The notes beneath the pieces are model-generated. The model did not search any database, had not been told where the DNA came from, and saw nothing but the letters and a program-made list of their open reading frames with translations. Below are positions 18,316 through 28,121 of a stretch of DNA of 64,000 nt, one piece after another (position 1 is the first letter of the stretch; each line of letters opens with the position of its first letter). The DNA is from Snuella sedimenti (GTDB taxonomy: Bacteria > Bacteroidota > Bacteroidia > Flavobacteriales > Flavobacteriaceae). The stretch lies in the NCBI RefSeq assembly GCF_016428595.1, contig NZ_JAELVQ010000006.1:1-64000 (forward strand). Direction: 5' to 3'. The position numbers and the translations under genes are program-made.

Positions 18316-20538
18316 TTAAAATGAAAAATTCATACCATACTTGGACCACATTCTTTGAGCCACATCAACACTACTACCAATGGGTTTATCAGGGTATGTT
18401 TCATGAGCATCGGACCACATCTCCATAAAGGTCATGAGTTCCTTTTTAAAACGCTTATCATCATAAGGCTCCCCTTTTAAGAGTTCCTTGTTAATGTGGT
18501 CAATAAATTTCTGCCAACGTTTATGGTAATAACCAGAAATAAGTCCCGACCATTCCTTGCGCGCATAACCGTTAATTTCTGTAGTTCCCCAAAGTGTCAG
18601 TATCTGCCTTGCGTTCCATTCTAGAATTGCCTTTTCATCAGGTGTTTGCCCCCAACGTTTTGCATCTTCAAGGTTTTTGCCCAACAGCAATTCCTCACGG
18701 GTCCCAACCAGTTCATCGATATCCAAAAACAATTGAAGAAGGTGCTTCGATGACACATCAAAGGCATCTGCATCTTTTTCCTTATAGGCCTGTTCCATTT
18801 GTTTATGAAAAACAAGAGCGTAATTCGACAAAACCTGACGGGCTATGTTCACCAAGTCGAACTGAAAAGCATCTATCTCGCCTAATTCCTCGGATGCCTT
18901 GAGCATATACTCCCAGGCCTCTGCCAGCCTATTATTATCATAATGAACATCCGGTTTTTCCTCAAAACCAGGAACACGCGACATGACCGAAAGAAAATGA
19001 AAGGGATGTTTAATAGGACTTGCATAAACGGTTTCCCGAAGGGTTTTCCAGGCCTGTTCTGCATCGCTATTAGAGTGGCCATATCTGTATCCGGCATGCC
19101 GTTTGGTCCACGAGTCTATATCCACATCATTGTCCCGCCACGCCATCTCGAACATAAGGTCGTGTATTACGGGATTATATCCTAGGCCCTCATTGACAAA
19201 GCCAATCCCCCTTAAATTACCCCTGTCCTTATCATGACGTACCTCCATAATCCCATCGTTTATCTTGTCCAATCCACCTCCAAGGAATACCTTGTTCCCA
19301 TAATTCTGGATGTTGCACCACAGCCAGGGCTTACCGTGGAAAGATTCGGCCCGTCGCCACATCGGGCGGTCTTCACATGCTAGATCCAGACATATCATCT
19401 GCTCGTTGGGAACCGCATCCAAAAACGCCTTGATCCGAGGCTGTGTCCAGAATTTGCTCTGGTGCCAAAACGTCCAGGTCTGGAATACCCATACGGCTTC
19501 GGGATCGCTCTTGCTCATGCCCCTGAATATGGCTTTGCCCAAATTTTCAAGATAACTGGTTTCGCCACTGGGCGGGGTCATTTCAATAAAGGTATCCGAA
19601 GCATACATATGGTCCGAACCAAAACGTTTGGACTGTTCTTCCATAAAGAGATCGGCTATTTTTTGAAAGAGCGGATCAAGCGGATCCAAAAGGTATGTTG
19701 TCCACTCTACCCAATTGACCGTATGCATTTTAGCATCAGGAAATTTGTCCTTTAGTGCCGCGGGCACATGGCCGGTAAACCCCTGCTGAACCGGCGTCAT
19801 ACCCAACGCCCGCTCACGGTCAAGGATTTGTCTGCCTAGTTTCTCATGGCTATCGATCCAGCTTTCTGGCAATGGACCTCCCCATCCGTCCAGACAGCCC
19901 ATCCACCCAAAGGGCAGGTAAGGTGGGCCGGCGAGGAATCCGCCAATCTGTTCATCGGTCATCCCCAGCCTTTTACACACTGCCTGCCAAGTGGCTTCCT
20001 GACCCGTGACTGCAAGTGGTGCGTTAATACCGTTTAGTGCCATATAATCGATTAAGCGTTCCCATTGGGACCAATCCCACCAGGGCATTGAATAGCCAAA
20101 GGCACAATAGTTTAGAAAGTACCGGTGCTTTGCCCAGCTGGCTTTTCTGAACACACCATCAATTTCAGGAAGCTTATCTGGCAAATTGATGTTGTTGCCC
20201 CGCAAGGACACACTTCGCTTGCAATGTTCCTTTAGGTACCAGTTGAGCCCCATGGCCATGGACACCCCGTTGTTGCCACGGATAACTACCTTATCACGGC
20301 GTGTCTCCAACTCGAAGACGTCCTTGTCCCCGTCCTTTGTAATTTCCTCAAACGCAAAACCATCGGCGCGCTCTCCTAACAGCCTTTGCGCAAGCGCCTT
20401 TGCCGATTTCACCGACAAAGTATCCGTTTTCAATTCTAATTTTGACTGCTCCTTACAGGATAGCGCTAATACTACCAATATTATGGCAAGTACTTTTACA
20501 AATCCTATGCTTCGTATACTTATTACCATTTCATACAT
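18316..20538 (-). CDS. Alpha-N-acetylglucosaminidase, GH89, lipoprotein
   Basis: A 740-residue enzyme that removes terminal alpha-linked N-acetylglucosamine. A lipobox ('LALSC', Cys28) anchors it to a membrane. Family landmarks are 'MALNGINAPLAVTGQEATW', 'FLAGPPYLPFGWMGC', 'WVEWTTYLLDPLDPLF' and 'YASDTFIEMTPPSG', where Glu319 lines up with a catalytic Glu of human NAGLU. The C-terminal helical part is complete. The gene looks richer in G+C than its neighbours and lies exactly between two 215-bp repeats that split the RraA / SAF / UxaA cassette, which suggests later acquisition. It acts on the glycan before uptake. Confidence 0.93.
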   Translation of the reverse strand: MYEMVISIRSIGFVKVLAIILVVLALSCKEQSKLELKTDTLSVKSAKALAQRLLGERADGFAFEEITKDGDKDVFELETRRDKVVIRGNNGVSMAMGLNWYLKEHCKRSVSLRGNNINLPDKLPEIDGVFRKASWAKHRYFLNYCAFGYSMPWWDWSQWERLIDYMALNGINAPLAVTGQEATWQAVCKRLGMTDEQIGGFLAGPPYLPFGWMGCLDGWGGPLPESWIDSHEKLGRQILDRERALGMTPVQQGFTGHVPAALKDKFPDAKMHTVNWVEWTTYLLDPLDPLFQKIADLFMEEQSKRFGSDHMYASDTFIEMTPPSGETSYLENLGKAIFRGMSKSDPEAVWVFQTWTFWHQSKFWTQPRIKAFLDAVPNEQMICLDLACEDRPMWRRAESFHGKPWLWCNIQNYGNKVFLGGGLDKINDGIMEVRHDKDRGNLRGIGFVNEGLGYNPVIHDLMFEMAWRDNDVDIDSWTKRHAGYRYGHSNSDAEQAWKTLRETVYASPIKHPFHFLSVMSRVPGFEEKPDVHYDNNRLAEAWEYMLKASEELGEIDAFQFDLVNIARQVLSNYALVFHKQMEQAYKEKDADAFDVSSKHLLQLFLDIDELVGTREELLLGKNLEDAKRWGQTPDEKAILEWNARQILTLWGTTEINGYARKEWSGLISGYYHKRWQKFIDHINKELLKGEPYDDKRFKKELMTFMEMWSDAHETYPDKPIGSSVDVAQRMWSKYGMNFSF

Positions 20539-20558
20539 TATTAAAAAAATTAATAGGT

Positions 20559-20666
20559 CTAACCTGCCTTATCATAAGAGAAAACATCGCCAGATTCTAA
20601 ATTTACCGTAAGCACCAACACATTGTCATTATAAGAAAGTTTAATTACTTTTCTAGAATTTCCCAT
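20559..20666 (-). pseudogene. SAF gene fragment (N-terminal 35 residues)
   Basis: The minus strand starts 'MGNSRKVIKLSYNDNVLVLT' and stops after 35 codons. It matches the first third of the complete SAF protein encoded at 17770-18060 and has the same overlap with the preceding RraA stop codon. It looks like the leftover of the copy of the cassette that was cut off by the GH89 gene. Confidence 0.8.
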
Positions 20667-20811
20667 ATTTTAAATAGGCTTCTTGTGGATCTACCCCTTC
20701 CATGATGGCTTTCCTTACCAAACTTTCAGTTTTAAGAACTTCCTCTGTCTTAGTAATAACCTCTTCTAATATCTCCTGCGGTATAATTACCACACCGTCC
20801 CTATCGGCCAT
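20597..20811 (-). repeat. 215-bp direct repeat, copy B
   Basis: Partner of 17991-18205. Here the RraA end is part of a complete gene and the SAF start is the truncated copy. Confidence 0.85.
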
Positions 20812-21309
20812 AACATAGTCGCCTGTTCTTATTTCAACCTCTCCTATTTTAATAGGTTCTCCATAGCCAAAAGCTTTCCATCTCCCAACAACATCAACAG
20901 GGGTATAATATTTACAGAATACATTAAAACCAATGTTTTTAATGAAAGCTGAATCCCTACATCCCCCATCAACAATATAGCCACGGACACCCCGCAGCTG
21001 CAATGTTTCTGATGACAACTCACCCATATGCGCAAGGGTTTCGTCATTTGGCTGGCATATAACAACACTACCTTTCGGTGCTTTAGACAGTAACCCCGTC
21101 CAGTTCAATAGGGTTTCATGAGGATCGTAGCCAGCATCATACTTACCACTAACAGTATATATAGGGCCTGCCATTTTTTTATCTATATCCAAGGGACGGA
21201 TATTATTTGGTAAGGTTTGGTTTGGGTAACCCATCGCTCTCAAAACATCGTAAACGGCGCCGGAATAACATTGTTCTAACCTGTTCGATAAATCGTCATT
21301 GATATTCAT
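20653..21309 (-). CDS. RraA-like aldolase / demethylmenaquinone methyltransferase-like protein
   Basis: A 218-residue member of the RraA / HMG-aldolase family. The motif 'GVRGYIVDGGCRDSAFIKNI' contains the Arg and Asp that in these enzymes bind substrate and the metal ion. Family members cleave 4-hydroxy-4-methyl-2-oxoglutarate or decarboxylate oxaloacetate; the RNase E-inhibitor role is unlikely here. Placement between fucosidase and dehydratase genes suggests retro-aldol cleavage of a keto-deoxy acid in the cytoplasm. It is in the leftward operon 28 bases after the GH29 stop. A diverged partial copy lies at 18047-18205. Confidence 0.85.
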   Translation of the reverse strand: MNINDDLSNRLEQCYSGAVYDVLRAMGYPNQTLPNNIRPLDIDKKMAGPIYTVSGKYDAGYDPHETLLNWTGLLSKAPKGSVVICQPNDETLAHMGELSSETLQLRGVRGYIVDGGCRDSAFIKNIGFNVFCKYYTPVDVVGRWKAFGYGEPIKIGEVEIRTGDYVMADRDGVVIIPQEILEEVITKTEEVLKTESLVRKAIMEGVDPQEAYLKYGKF

Positions 21310-21337
21310 ATATAGTAAAGTTTATATTTTAATATGT

Positions 21338-23053
21338 TTAATAAATTAAGGCTGGTTTAAATTGTATTTCCCCTTTAGTTCTTGTTTCATTTTTTACGGA
21401 AAACCGAAGTGTTATCTTACTTTCATCTATCACTTGAGATGTACGGTTAATTCTTATTTCATTTCCTTGTACTGAAGAAAAATCATCAAGAATTTTTCGT
21501 CCATTATAAAATAATTCGACATTTTCAATTTCTATTTCAACTTCTGGATTATAGTTTTCAATTTTAACGATAAACTGTCCAGGCATTTTAATCTTTCCGG
21601 TAAGGTCAACATCAATGTTTTTATTTTCAGTAGTATCAAAATTACTTACCAATTGCCATTCTGACCATGGACTAATAGCCTTCTCGGGAGGAGGGATAAA
21701 GTCTTCTACAAAATAAACCAACAAATTTCTTATTAATGGGGTATTAACATTCTTTGTAACGGTTAATCTTATTTTCGAAACTTTTATACCAGTAAAATAG
21801 TCAATTTTTTTTCGTCCAACGGATTGTCCAGAACAAAGTTCTTTCCATTTGCCGTTTACAAAACCTTCTATTCTATATTTGCGGATACGGTGTCCCTGAC
21901 GGTAATCTTCCATCGTAACAACATGGTTTATTTTTTGAGGTGAAGGCAATTCAAGGATTACTTCTGTTCCTTTTACATTTTCAACAAATGCAAGGGGTGT
22001 TTTGAACCGACGGTTTATCTCATTACCAAAAGCTTTGTATAACTTTTGGTCCGCTTTAGGAATTAAACCAGTTGTATCTGGTGTTGAATTCAGCAAAAAC
22101 ACGCTTCCATAACCAATTGACTTGTAATAACATTCCATTAGGTTATCCAGGGATATCCTCTTTTCTTCCTTTATTGGAGACCAAAACCAGTAGTGGTCAT
22201 ATAAAGTGGTATTGGTTTCTAATGGAGCCCACACATCGCCATTAGGATCGCCATGAACTTGAGTGGATACACCCGTATTGAAATCCTTACTTTTTACAGT
22301 ATTCCAGACAGGATAAAATAATTTTCCAGATTCAGTTCCAGGCCATCTTAAGGAAGCATGTGGTCCCTGAAAAATAACAGCGTTTTTAGCATGTTTTTTC
22401 AAAATGTCAGAAACATCAATTTTGCAGCTCCCATCAAACCATACCTCTATCATTTCCCCATATTTTGTTAGTACCTCCGTTAATTGCTGGCGATATACTT
22501 TATTGTATGCCTCTTGTTTAGAGGGATCCACGGTAAGTCCACCACTACCAATACCAGCTCCCCAGTTATCATCCCCAGGGTAAACATAAATACCCAAATT
22601 TAAACCATACTTTTTACAGGACTCAGAGAGTTCTTTCAAAACATCACCTTTACCATTTTTGTATGGTGTCTCTTTTATTCCATAATTGGTAGTTTCTGTT
22701 TGCCACCAACAGAAACCACCCGTATGCTTGGCTACAAAAAGAATTTCTTTTGCTCCCCAAAGCAGCGCAGTCTCACACCATTGATCGGTATTTAATTTCG
22801 AAAGTTTCATTTCAGATAATGGCGTGGAATGGTTATCATATTCCCTTCCCTGCCATGTACAAGGATCCAAACAAAGAAACATAATGCGTTCTTGTTCATG
22901 CCATTTATACTGTATTTCAGAAGGTTTGGCCAAAATTACATCTTCAACTGGTTTTTGCTTTTGATGACACGATACTGTACCAAGTAACATTAAAAGAGAT
23001 ATAATAGAAAAAAGAATGTCTATCTCTTTTTTGCCCGATTTTATCTTTACCAT
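21338..23053 (-). CDS. Alpha-L-fucosidase, GH29, lipoprotein
   Basis: A 571-residue enzyme. A lipobox ('LGTVSC', Cys29) follows a hydrophobic stretch. The GH29 domain (about 60-340) has 'WCETALLWGAKEILFVAKHT', 'GGFCWWQTETTNYG' and 'KYGLNLGIYVYPGD'. Asp197 in 'MIEVWFDGSC' fits the catalytic nucleophile. The C-terminal ~230 residues are beta-rich and include a discoidin-like part ('YRIEGFVNGKWKELCSGQS') that probably binds glycan. It removes terminal alpha-L-fucose outside the cytoplasm. It is in the leftward arm between the GH95-like and RraA genes. Confidence 0.92.
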   Translation of the reverse strand: MVKIKSGKKEIDILFSIISLLMLLGTVSCHQKQKPVEDVILAKPSEIQYKWHEQERIMFLCLDPCTWQGREYDNHSTPLSEMKLSKLNTDQWCETALLWGAKEILFVAKHTGGFCWWQTETTNYGIKETPYKNGKGDVLKELSESCKKYGLNLGIYVYPGDDNWGAGIGSGGLTVDPSKQEAYNKVYRQQLTEVLTKYGEMIEVWFDGSCKIDVSDILKKHAKNAVIFQGPHASLRWPGTESGKLFYPVWNTVKSKDFNTGVSTQVHGDPNGDVWAPLETNTTLYDHYWFWSPIKEEKRISLDNLMECYYKSIGYGSVFLLNSTPDTTGLIPKADQKLYKAFGNEINRRFKTPLAFVENVKGTEVILELPSPQKINHVVTMEDYRQGHRIRKYRIEGFVNGKWKELCSGQSVGRKKIDYFTGIKVSKIRLTVTKNVNTPLIRNLLVYFVEDFIPPPEKAISPWSEWQLVSNFDTTENKNIDVDLTGKIKMPGQFIVKIENYNPEVEIEIENVELFYNGRKILDDFSSVQGNEIRINRTSQVIDESKITLRFSVKNETRTKGEIQFKPALIY

Positions 23054-23319
23054 TTTACTATTTATTTCAATTTTGCTTCATTGCTTAAAGCTCTACAATC
23101 TGCATAATACATCCCATTTTGAACTTAAAGTCACAACAACCCAAATATACTGGGACAGACACTCTTTTTTAATTAAAACAAGTCTACAATTAAGACCATT
23201 TATCATAAAAATGCTCTACAAATATTTGTAATAAACAATACTTTATTTGATACATTAATATTGTTCTTAGCCTATATCTCCACAAATCCCATAGAATAAA
23301 ATCAACAAACTCTTTTTGA

Positions 23320-25554
23320 CTAATTCTGTTTTTTAAATGTATATCTTTTGCCCTCTTCGGTTAATAATTCAACAATTCCTAAGGCATTTACTTTTATAAC
23401 TTCTTTAGCCCCTGTGTCATGACTTGTACATTCAATATTATTCCAAGGACTAAATAACCTAAGTTTACCCCCAACAGTAGAAGTAATGCGCAAACTATGT
23501 ACACTTCCATTCTTCTGTTCAGCAGAAACCAAAAACCCTCCTGTTGCCCTTAGCGTCTCAAATTTTGCATCTTCGTCCTTTGGCCAAGCCGGAAACAATC
23601 TAATAATGCCTTCAACACTTTGAAGCAGCAATTCTGATATGGCTCCTGAAACGGCAAACATTTCCGTATAGTGACCAAACTTATTAAATGGTGCCCACTC
23701 CCTTGACAAACGTAAACTACCGTTTGGTTTAGCTCTTAATCCAATCTGTTTTTGAAACCACAACCTTGCGTCGGGAGTACTTAATCGCGCTTTGGCCACA
23801 GCGAGCATAATGGTAGAATTATTACCATTGGTTTTAATGTTTTGTAGTGTATTTATAAAAAGTTCCTTTTCTTGTTCAGAGGAAAAAAACGTAATTTGTT
23901 CTGCTGGAAATACCGGTGTTGTTGGTACAGGAATATTATACTCCAATGGTTTCCCTGCATTTCTATCTACTAAATAGCCCGACTCCTCATCTACAGGATA
24001 TGGAGGAAGCCTATTTAAATATCTCCTAACTTTTTGTGCCAATTCTAAATCCGCATTTAGTTTTTCGGAAGCTTCAAGAAAACCTTCAAACATTAATTTC
24101 ATGAAAGCAATATCAAAAGGGCAGTTATATACCCCAAAAGGCATGTGCTCCGGGGATACGGTCGGCCCTAAAATTAAATACCCTTCACTATCAAGGCTAC
24201 ATTGTTCAGAAAAAGCAGCATAGAACCTGGCCATTTCACGAATGGCAGGATATATCTTGTTCAATTGCTCTTGTGTTGGACAATATTTATAGGAGAGCCA
24301 TAAATTGTGCATTAAAAAGCCTGAAAGCCCCAACGTATAAGCCCAAGGCCCTCCTGCAAACATCCTGTTATTGTTGGATTTGCATTCCTCTGGATTGACA
24401 GGCTCATGACGATAAATGTTATGGGGATAGAACGCTCCCTCAACGTCATAGGTTTGTTTAGCAAACCATTGGGCACGAGGCAAATAATTCAGAACTACTT
24501 TATTGTAAGGATTAATAAACTCTACATGATTTGTATTTAGAAAGCTCCAAAATGTCTGTTGAAAATTATAGTTTATGGTATAATTATCGTGCCAACCGTC
24601 AAGCGGCTGAAGTAACGGGCCTATAAACAAGCCTATAGCCTGCGATTTTGGGTTTTGTGCACAACGCGCAAAATAAAGATTTCTATACCATACTTTTGAC
24701 AAGTCCAAATCGGAAAGCTTTATGCCGCTCGCCTGCCAATAGTTATACCAAAGTCCCTCATGCTTCTCAACTATGGCTACTTCCTCTTTTTGTAGGTATA
24801 GATTTGCTAAAGCAATGGCTTTATCCAAAGGGTTTTCGGCTTCAAGAGAACTTACTACGGCGATATAATGGTTTTCTCCTTTACTGGCCATAGCGGTGGC
24901 TACGTGCATGCCTTTCCAATCGCCACTTTCATCAGGTGGCAGTTCTTGCTTTACCCATTGTACCCCATCATTACTTCCTGTTAAAGCATGTGGAATTGGC
25001 TCCCAGGGCTGGTCTTTTAATTTAATTACATGGGCTGTTTTTATATAATAAACATTGTCCTGCAACAATGCCCTAACAATTATCTCTCCCCCATTAATAT
25101 TGGCATTGGCACGAAAAACATCGATGGTTGCCTGTTGGCTTCCCGAATAATCAATTTCTACATTCGCAAAGTTAATCGACAAGGGATAGGGTTTATTCCA
25201 ACTTGGTGGCAAATCAAGTTCACGGGATGTTCTTCCTGATTTTATATCAATTCTTGCAAGCTCTTTGTCTTCTTTGGTATCAATCCGCGCATCATAAACA
25301 TCATTTTTAGCCAGTCTTAAAACAATTTGATTTTGTTTTGCATATAGTAATGAATGCAAATCCCCATTGCCTTGTATAACTGCATCTTCAGATGCAGAAT
25401 CTAACTTATCTAATGTAATTTTTGCCTGTTCCAGCATTTCGGGATATGGAACTCCCCCTGCTGGCCATTCTTTAACACTTTGAGCAGAACACGCCATTAA
25501 CATGCCCACTAAAAATACGGATATGATCCCTGTAATCCTGAAGCTCCCCCTCAT
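23320..25554 (-). CDS. GH95-like glycoside hydrolase, lipoprotein
   Basis: A 744-residue protein with a lipobox ('VGMLMAC', Cys22). The middle and C-terminal part has the (alpha/alpha)6-barrel pattern of GH95 and relatives: 'PLLQPLDGWHDNYTINYNFQ' followed by 'QQTFWSFLNTNH', then 'GPTVSPEHMPFGVYNCPFD' and a C-terminal beta domain. GH95 enzymes act on alpha-1,2-fucosides or alpha-L-galactosides by inversion. The N-terminal GH95 beta domain is less typical, so assignment to a related unnumbered family is possible. Its stop codon lies 266 bases before the GH29 start, and its start lies close to the GH3 stop. Confidence 0.75.
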   Translation of the reverse strand: MRGSFRITGIISVFLVGMLMACSAQSVKEWPAGGVPYPEMLEQAKITLDKLDSASEDAVIQGNGDLHSLLYAKQNQIVLRLAKNDVYDARIDTKEDKELARIDIKSGRTSRELDLPPSWNKPYPLSINFANVEIDYSGSQQATIDVFRANANINGGEIIVRALLQDNVYYIKTAHVIKLKDQPWEPIPHALTGSNDGVQWVKQELPPDESGDWKGMHVATAMASKGENHYIAVVSSLEAENPLDKAIALANLYLQKEEVAIVEKHEGLWYNYWQASGIKLSDLDLSKVWYRNLYFARCAQNPKSQAIGLFIGPLLQPLDGWHDNYTINYNFQQTFWSFLNTNHVEFINPYNKVVLNYLPRAQWFAKQTYDVEGAFYPHNIYRHEPVNPEECKSNNNRMFAGGPWAYTLGLSGFLMHNLWLSYKYCPTQEQLNKIYPAIREMARFYAAFSEQCSLDSEGYLILGPTVSPEHMPFGVYNCPFDIAFMKLMFEGFLEASEKLNADLELAQKVRRYLNRLPPYPVDEESGYLVDRNAGKPLEYNIPVPTTPVFPAEQITFFSSEQEKELFINTLQNIKTNGNNSTIMLAVAKARLSTPDARLWFQKQIGLRAKPNGSLRLSREWAPFNKFGHYTEMFAVSGAISELLLQSVEGIIRLFPAWPKDEDAKFETLRATGGFLVSAEQKNGSVHSLRITSTVGGKLRLFSPWNNIECTSHDTGAKEVIKVNALGIVELLTEEGKRYTFKKQN

Positions 25555-25566
25555 TTCAAACTTAAT

Positions 25567-27933
25567 TTACTTAATAAAAATTGATTCTGTAAGTAGTATA
25601 TCCTTAGATGAACTTCCAACCATAATTTCAAATTCACCAGGCTCAACAACGTATTCCATATTTCTATCCCACAGCCCCAGTTCTGAAAAAGGTATCTCGA
25701 ACTCAATTGTTTTAGATTCCGATGGGTTGAGCGCAACTTTCTGAAATGCCTTTAATTCTTTAACGGGTGTTGCCACCGAGCTTATTTTATCATTAACATA
25801 AACCTGAACAACTTCTTTACCGGCACGCTTTCCTGTATTTTTAATGTTTAGAGAAAGCTTAACACTTTGCCCTTCAGATATCCCATCTTGTGCTATTACC
25901 AAATCTGAATATTCGAACTTCGTATAACTTAGTCCATAACCAAACGGATATAAGGCATCGGTTGAGCTAAACACATAATCACGCCCTGGCGCCTCTCTTG
26001 TTCCCGGCTGATGATAAAAACCTCTTCCCGAAGGTTGGTGGTTATAAAAGACAGGCACATGCCCAACACTTTGCGGGTATGAAACAGGAAGCTTACCTGA
26101 TGGATTAACATCACCAAAAATTATATTTGCCACGGCATTTCCTCCTTGTTCCCCAGGATACCAAGCGTCTAAAATTGCAGGTATATGCTCACTTTCCCAT
26201 TTTATATTATAAGCCCTTCCATGAACCATAACCATTACAATGGGCTTTCCTGTTTTTTGAATTGCTTCTATTAATTCTGGCTGAACACCCGGAGGTCTTA
26301 GATCTGCCCTGTCAAACCCTTCTCCACATGTTGGATGGTCTTCAGAGGAATCCTCTCCCCACCCTATACCGGAAAGCGTCATGCTCGTACCTCCTATAAC
26401 CAAAACTACAACATCACTTTTTGTAGCTACATCTACAGCTTCGGCAATGCCCTCTGTACTCAAATCGGTAATATCACAGCCTTCCGCATAATTTATTATC
26501 ACCTTACCCCCTACATAACGCTTTATCCCTTCCAAAACCGTAATTCCCGAAGATTTTGCCTTGGTCGCACTATAATCTCCGTACTGCACCCTATCTGCAT
26601 TGGGTCCGATAACCGCTATGGACTTGTAGTCTGAAAGGTTTAATGGCAACAGATCATTTTTGTTCTTTAACAATGTAATGGATTCTTCAGCAATTTGTCG
26701 CGCTACTTCTAAAGACTCCTTTGTATGTACTATTTTAGACATATCCTCGGGAGCCTTATAAGGTTTTTCAAAAAGCCCCGCTTTAAATTTTACAGTTAAA
26801 ATGTTTGTAACGGCTTCGTCTATTAATGCTGCTGACAAACGTCCATCTTCTACCAATTTCTTTAATTCTGAATAGGCATAAGGATGTGGCGCCTCTAAAT
26901 CGACACCTGCAGTAATGGCCTGTAATGCCGTTTCTGATTTATTTGCCGATGTTTTATGAAAAAACTCCAACATGTGTATGGCTCCATAATCGGAAAACAC
27001 ATAACCGTTAAACCCATACTCCTTTCTTAAAATATCACGTATAAGATATGCGTCGGCATGTAACGGGATTCCATTTAATTCGTTGTATGAAGGCATAACC
27101 GAATAGATATTGGCATCTTGCACGACTTTTTTAAATGGATACAGGTGAAGATCCCTTAAATTTCTCATCCCAACTTCATTCGGGCCCAAATTAATGCCTG
27201 CTATGGGTGTGCTATAGGCTACAAAATGCTTGGCGGTACACATTAAATGGTTATCTGGAATGTGATTTTTTGTAACCTCCGGATCGCCCTGCATTCCTAT
27301 AACAAATGACTTCCCCATCTCAGCCACATGAAATGGATCCTCTCCAAAACATTCTTCAACACGCCCATACCTTGGGTCTCTGGCCAAATCAAATAAAGGA
27401 GATAGTGCCTGGTCGACACCTCCCGCAGTGGCCTCTTGTGCTATAATTTGCCCCATTTTTTTTATCAACTCGGGGTTCCAGGTGCTTCCTTGCGCTATGG
27501 CTTGCGGAAAAATGGTAGCTCCAAAGGCCAATTGCCCATGCAAGCATTCTGCAATTTGTATCCCAGGAATTCCCAATCGGGTGTTTTCTCTCAAGTATTT
27601 GTCTGCTGCTTCCGAAAACTTTGCGATCTCCTCCACTCCAATAAAAGGGCTTTCCAGACATCCAACACTGTTTCCTTTAAACAATTTTTTAAGAGACTCA
27701 TCCGTTACCTTTCCATTTTCATCTGTTTCTAACTTACTTAAACTTAGCATTGACATTTGAGCTATTTTTTCTTCTAATGTCATGCGTCCCAGCAAGTCTG
27801 ACACCCTTTCCTTTATAGATAACTTAGGACTTTTATACGGCATAACGGTTTGGCTAAATCCAAATTGAACTACACAACAAAACCAAATAATTATGATAAG
27901 TTGACCCTTATTTTCTTTATTCAAATCTATCAT
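25567..27933 (-). CDS. GH3 beta-glycosidase
   Basis: A 788-residue secreted enzyme with a signal peptide (cleavage likely after 'FGFSQ'). The first domain carries 'LHGQLAFGATIFPQAIAQGS' and 'KHFVAY', and Asp315 in 'YVFSDYGAIH' is the expected nucleophile. The second domain includes 'SIAVIGPNADRVQYGDYSAT' and 'LVIGGTSMTLSGIGWGEDSS', and the C-terminus is a fibronectin-III-like domain. GH3 members act on beta-linked glucose, xylose or N-acetylglucosamine; the sequence does not fix which. It follows SusD in the leftward arm and probably trims oligosaccharides in the periplasm. Confidence 0.93.
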   Translation of the reverse strand: MIDLNKENKGQLIIIIWFCCVVQFGFSQTVMPYKSPKLSIKERVSDLLGRMTLEEKIAQMSMLSLSKLETDENGKVTDESLKKLFKGNSVGCLESPFIGVEEIAKFSEAADKYLRENTRLGIPGIQIAECLHGQLAFGATIFPQAIAQGSTWNPELIKKMGQIIAQEATAGGVDQALSPLFDLARDPRYGRVEECFGEDPFHVAEMGKSFVIGMQGDPEVTKNHIPDNHLMCTAKHFVAYSTPIAGINLGPNEVGMRNLRDLHLYPFKKVVQDANIYSVMPSYNELNGIPLHADAYLIRDILRKEYGFNGYVFSDYGAIHMLEFFHKTSANKSETALQAITAGVDLEAPHPYAYSELKKLVEDGRLSAALIDEAVTNILTVKFKAGLFEKPYKAPEDMSKIVHTKESLEVARQIAEESITLLKNKNDLLPLNLSDYKSIAVIGPNADRVQYGDYSATKAKSSGITVLEGIKRYVGGKVIINYAEGCDITDLSTEGIAEAVDVATKSDVVVLVIGGTSMTLSGIGWGEDSSEDHPTCGEGFDRADLRPPGVQPELIEAIQKTGKPIVMVMVHGRAYNIKWESEHIPAILDAWYPGEQGGNAVANIIFGDVNPSGKLPVSYPQSVGHVPVFYNHQPSGRGFYHQPGTREAPGRDYVFSSTDALYPFGYGLSYTKFEYSDLVIAQDGISEGQSVKLSLNIKNTGKRAGKEVVQVYVNDKISSVATPVKELKAFQKVALNPSESKTIEFEIPFSELGLWDRNMEYVVEPGEFEIMVGSSSKDILLTESIFIK

Positions 27934-28121
27934 TATTGTTAAAATTTACAACATTTATTTACTCCTTTCAAAAAACAATTAGGTAAACACAAATTTTTTA
28001 TGCATATGGATATCTGCTATCAATTTCAAAATGTTGAGCAAAATTGCAAAATGCCGCCTTTCAAAGTGAAGGACGACATTTTATCAAATTGAAAAAAACT
28101 ACTAACTCAAAATTTGTACTT

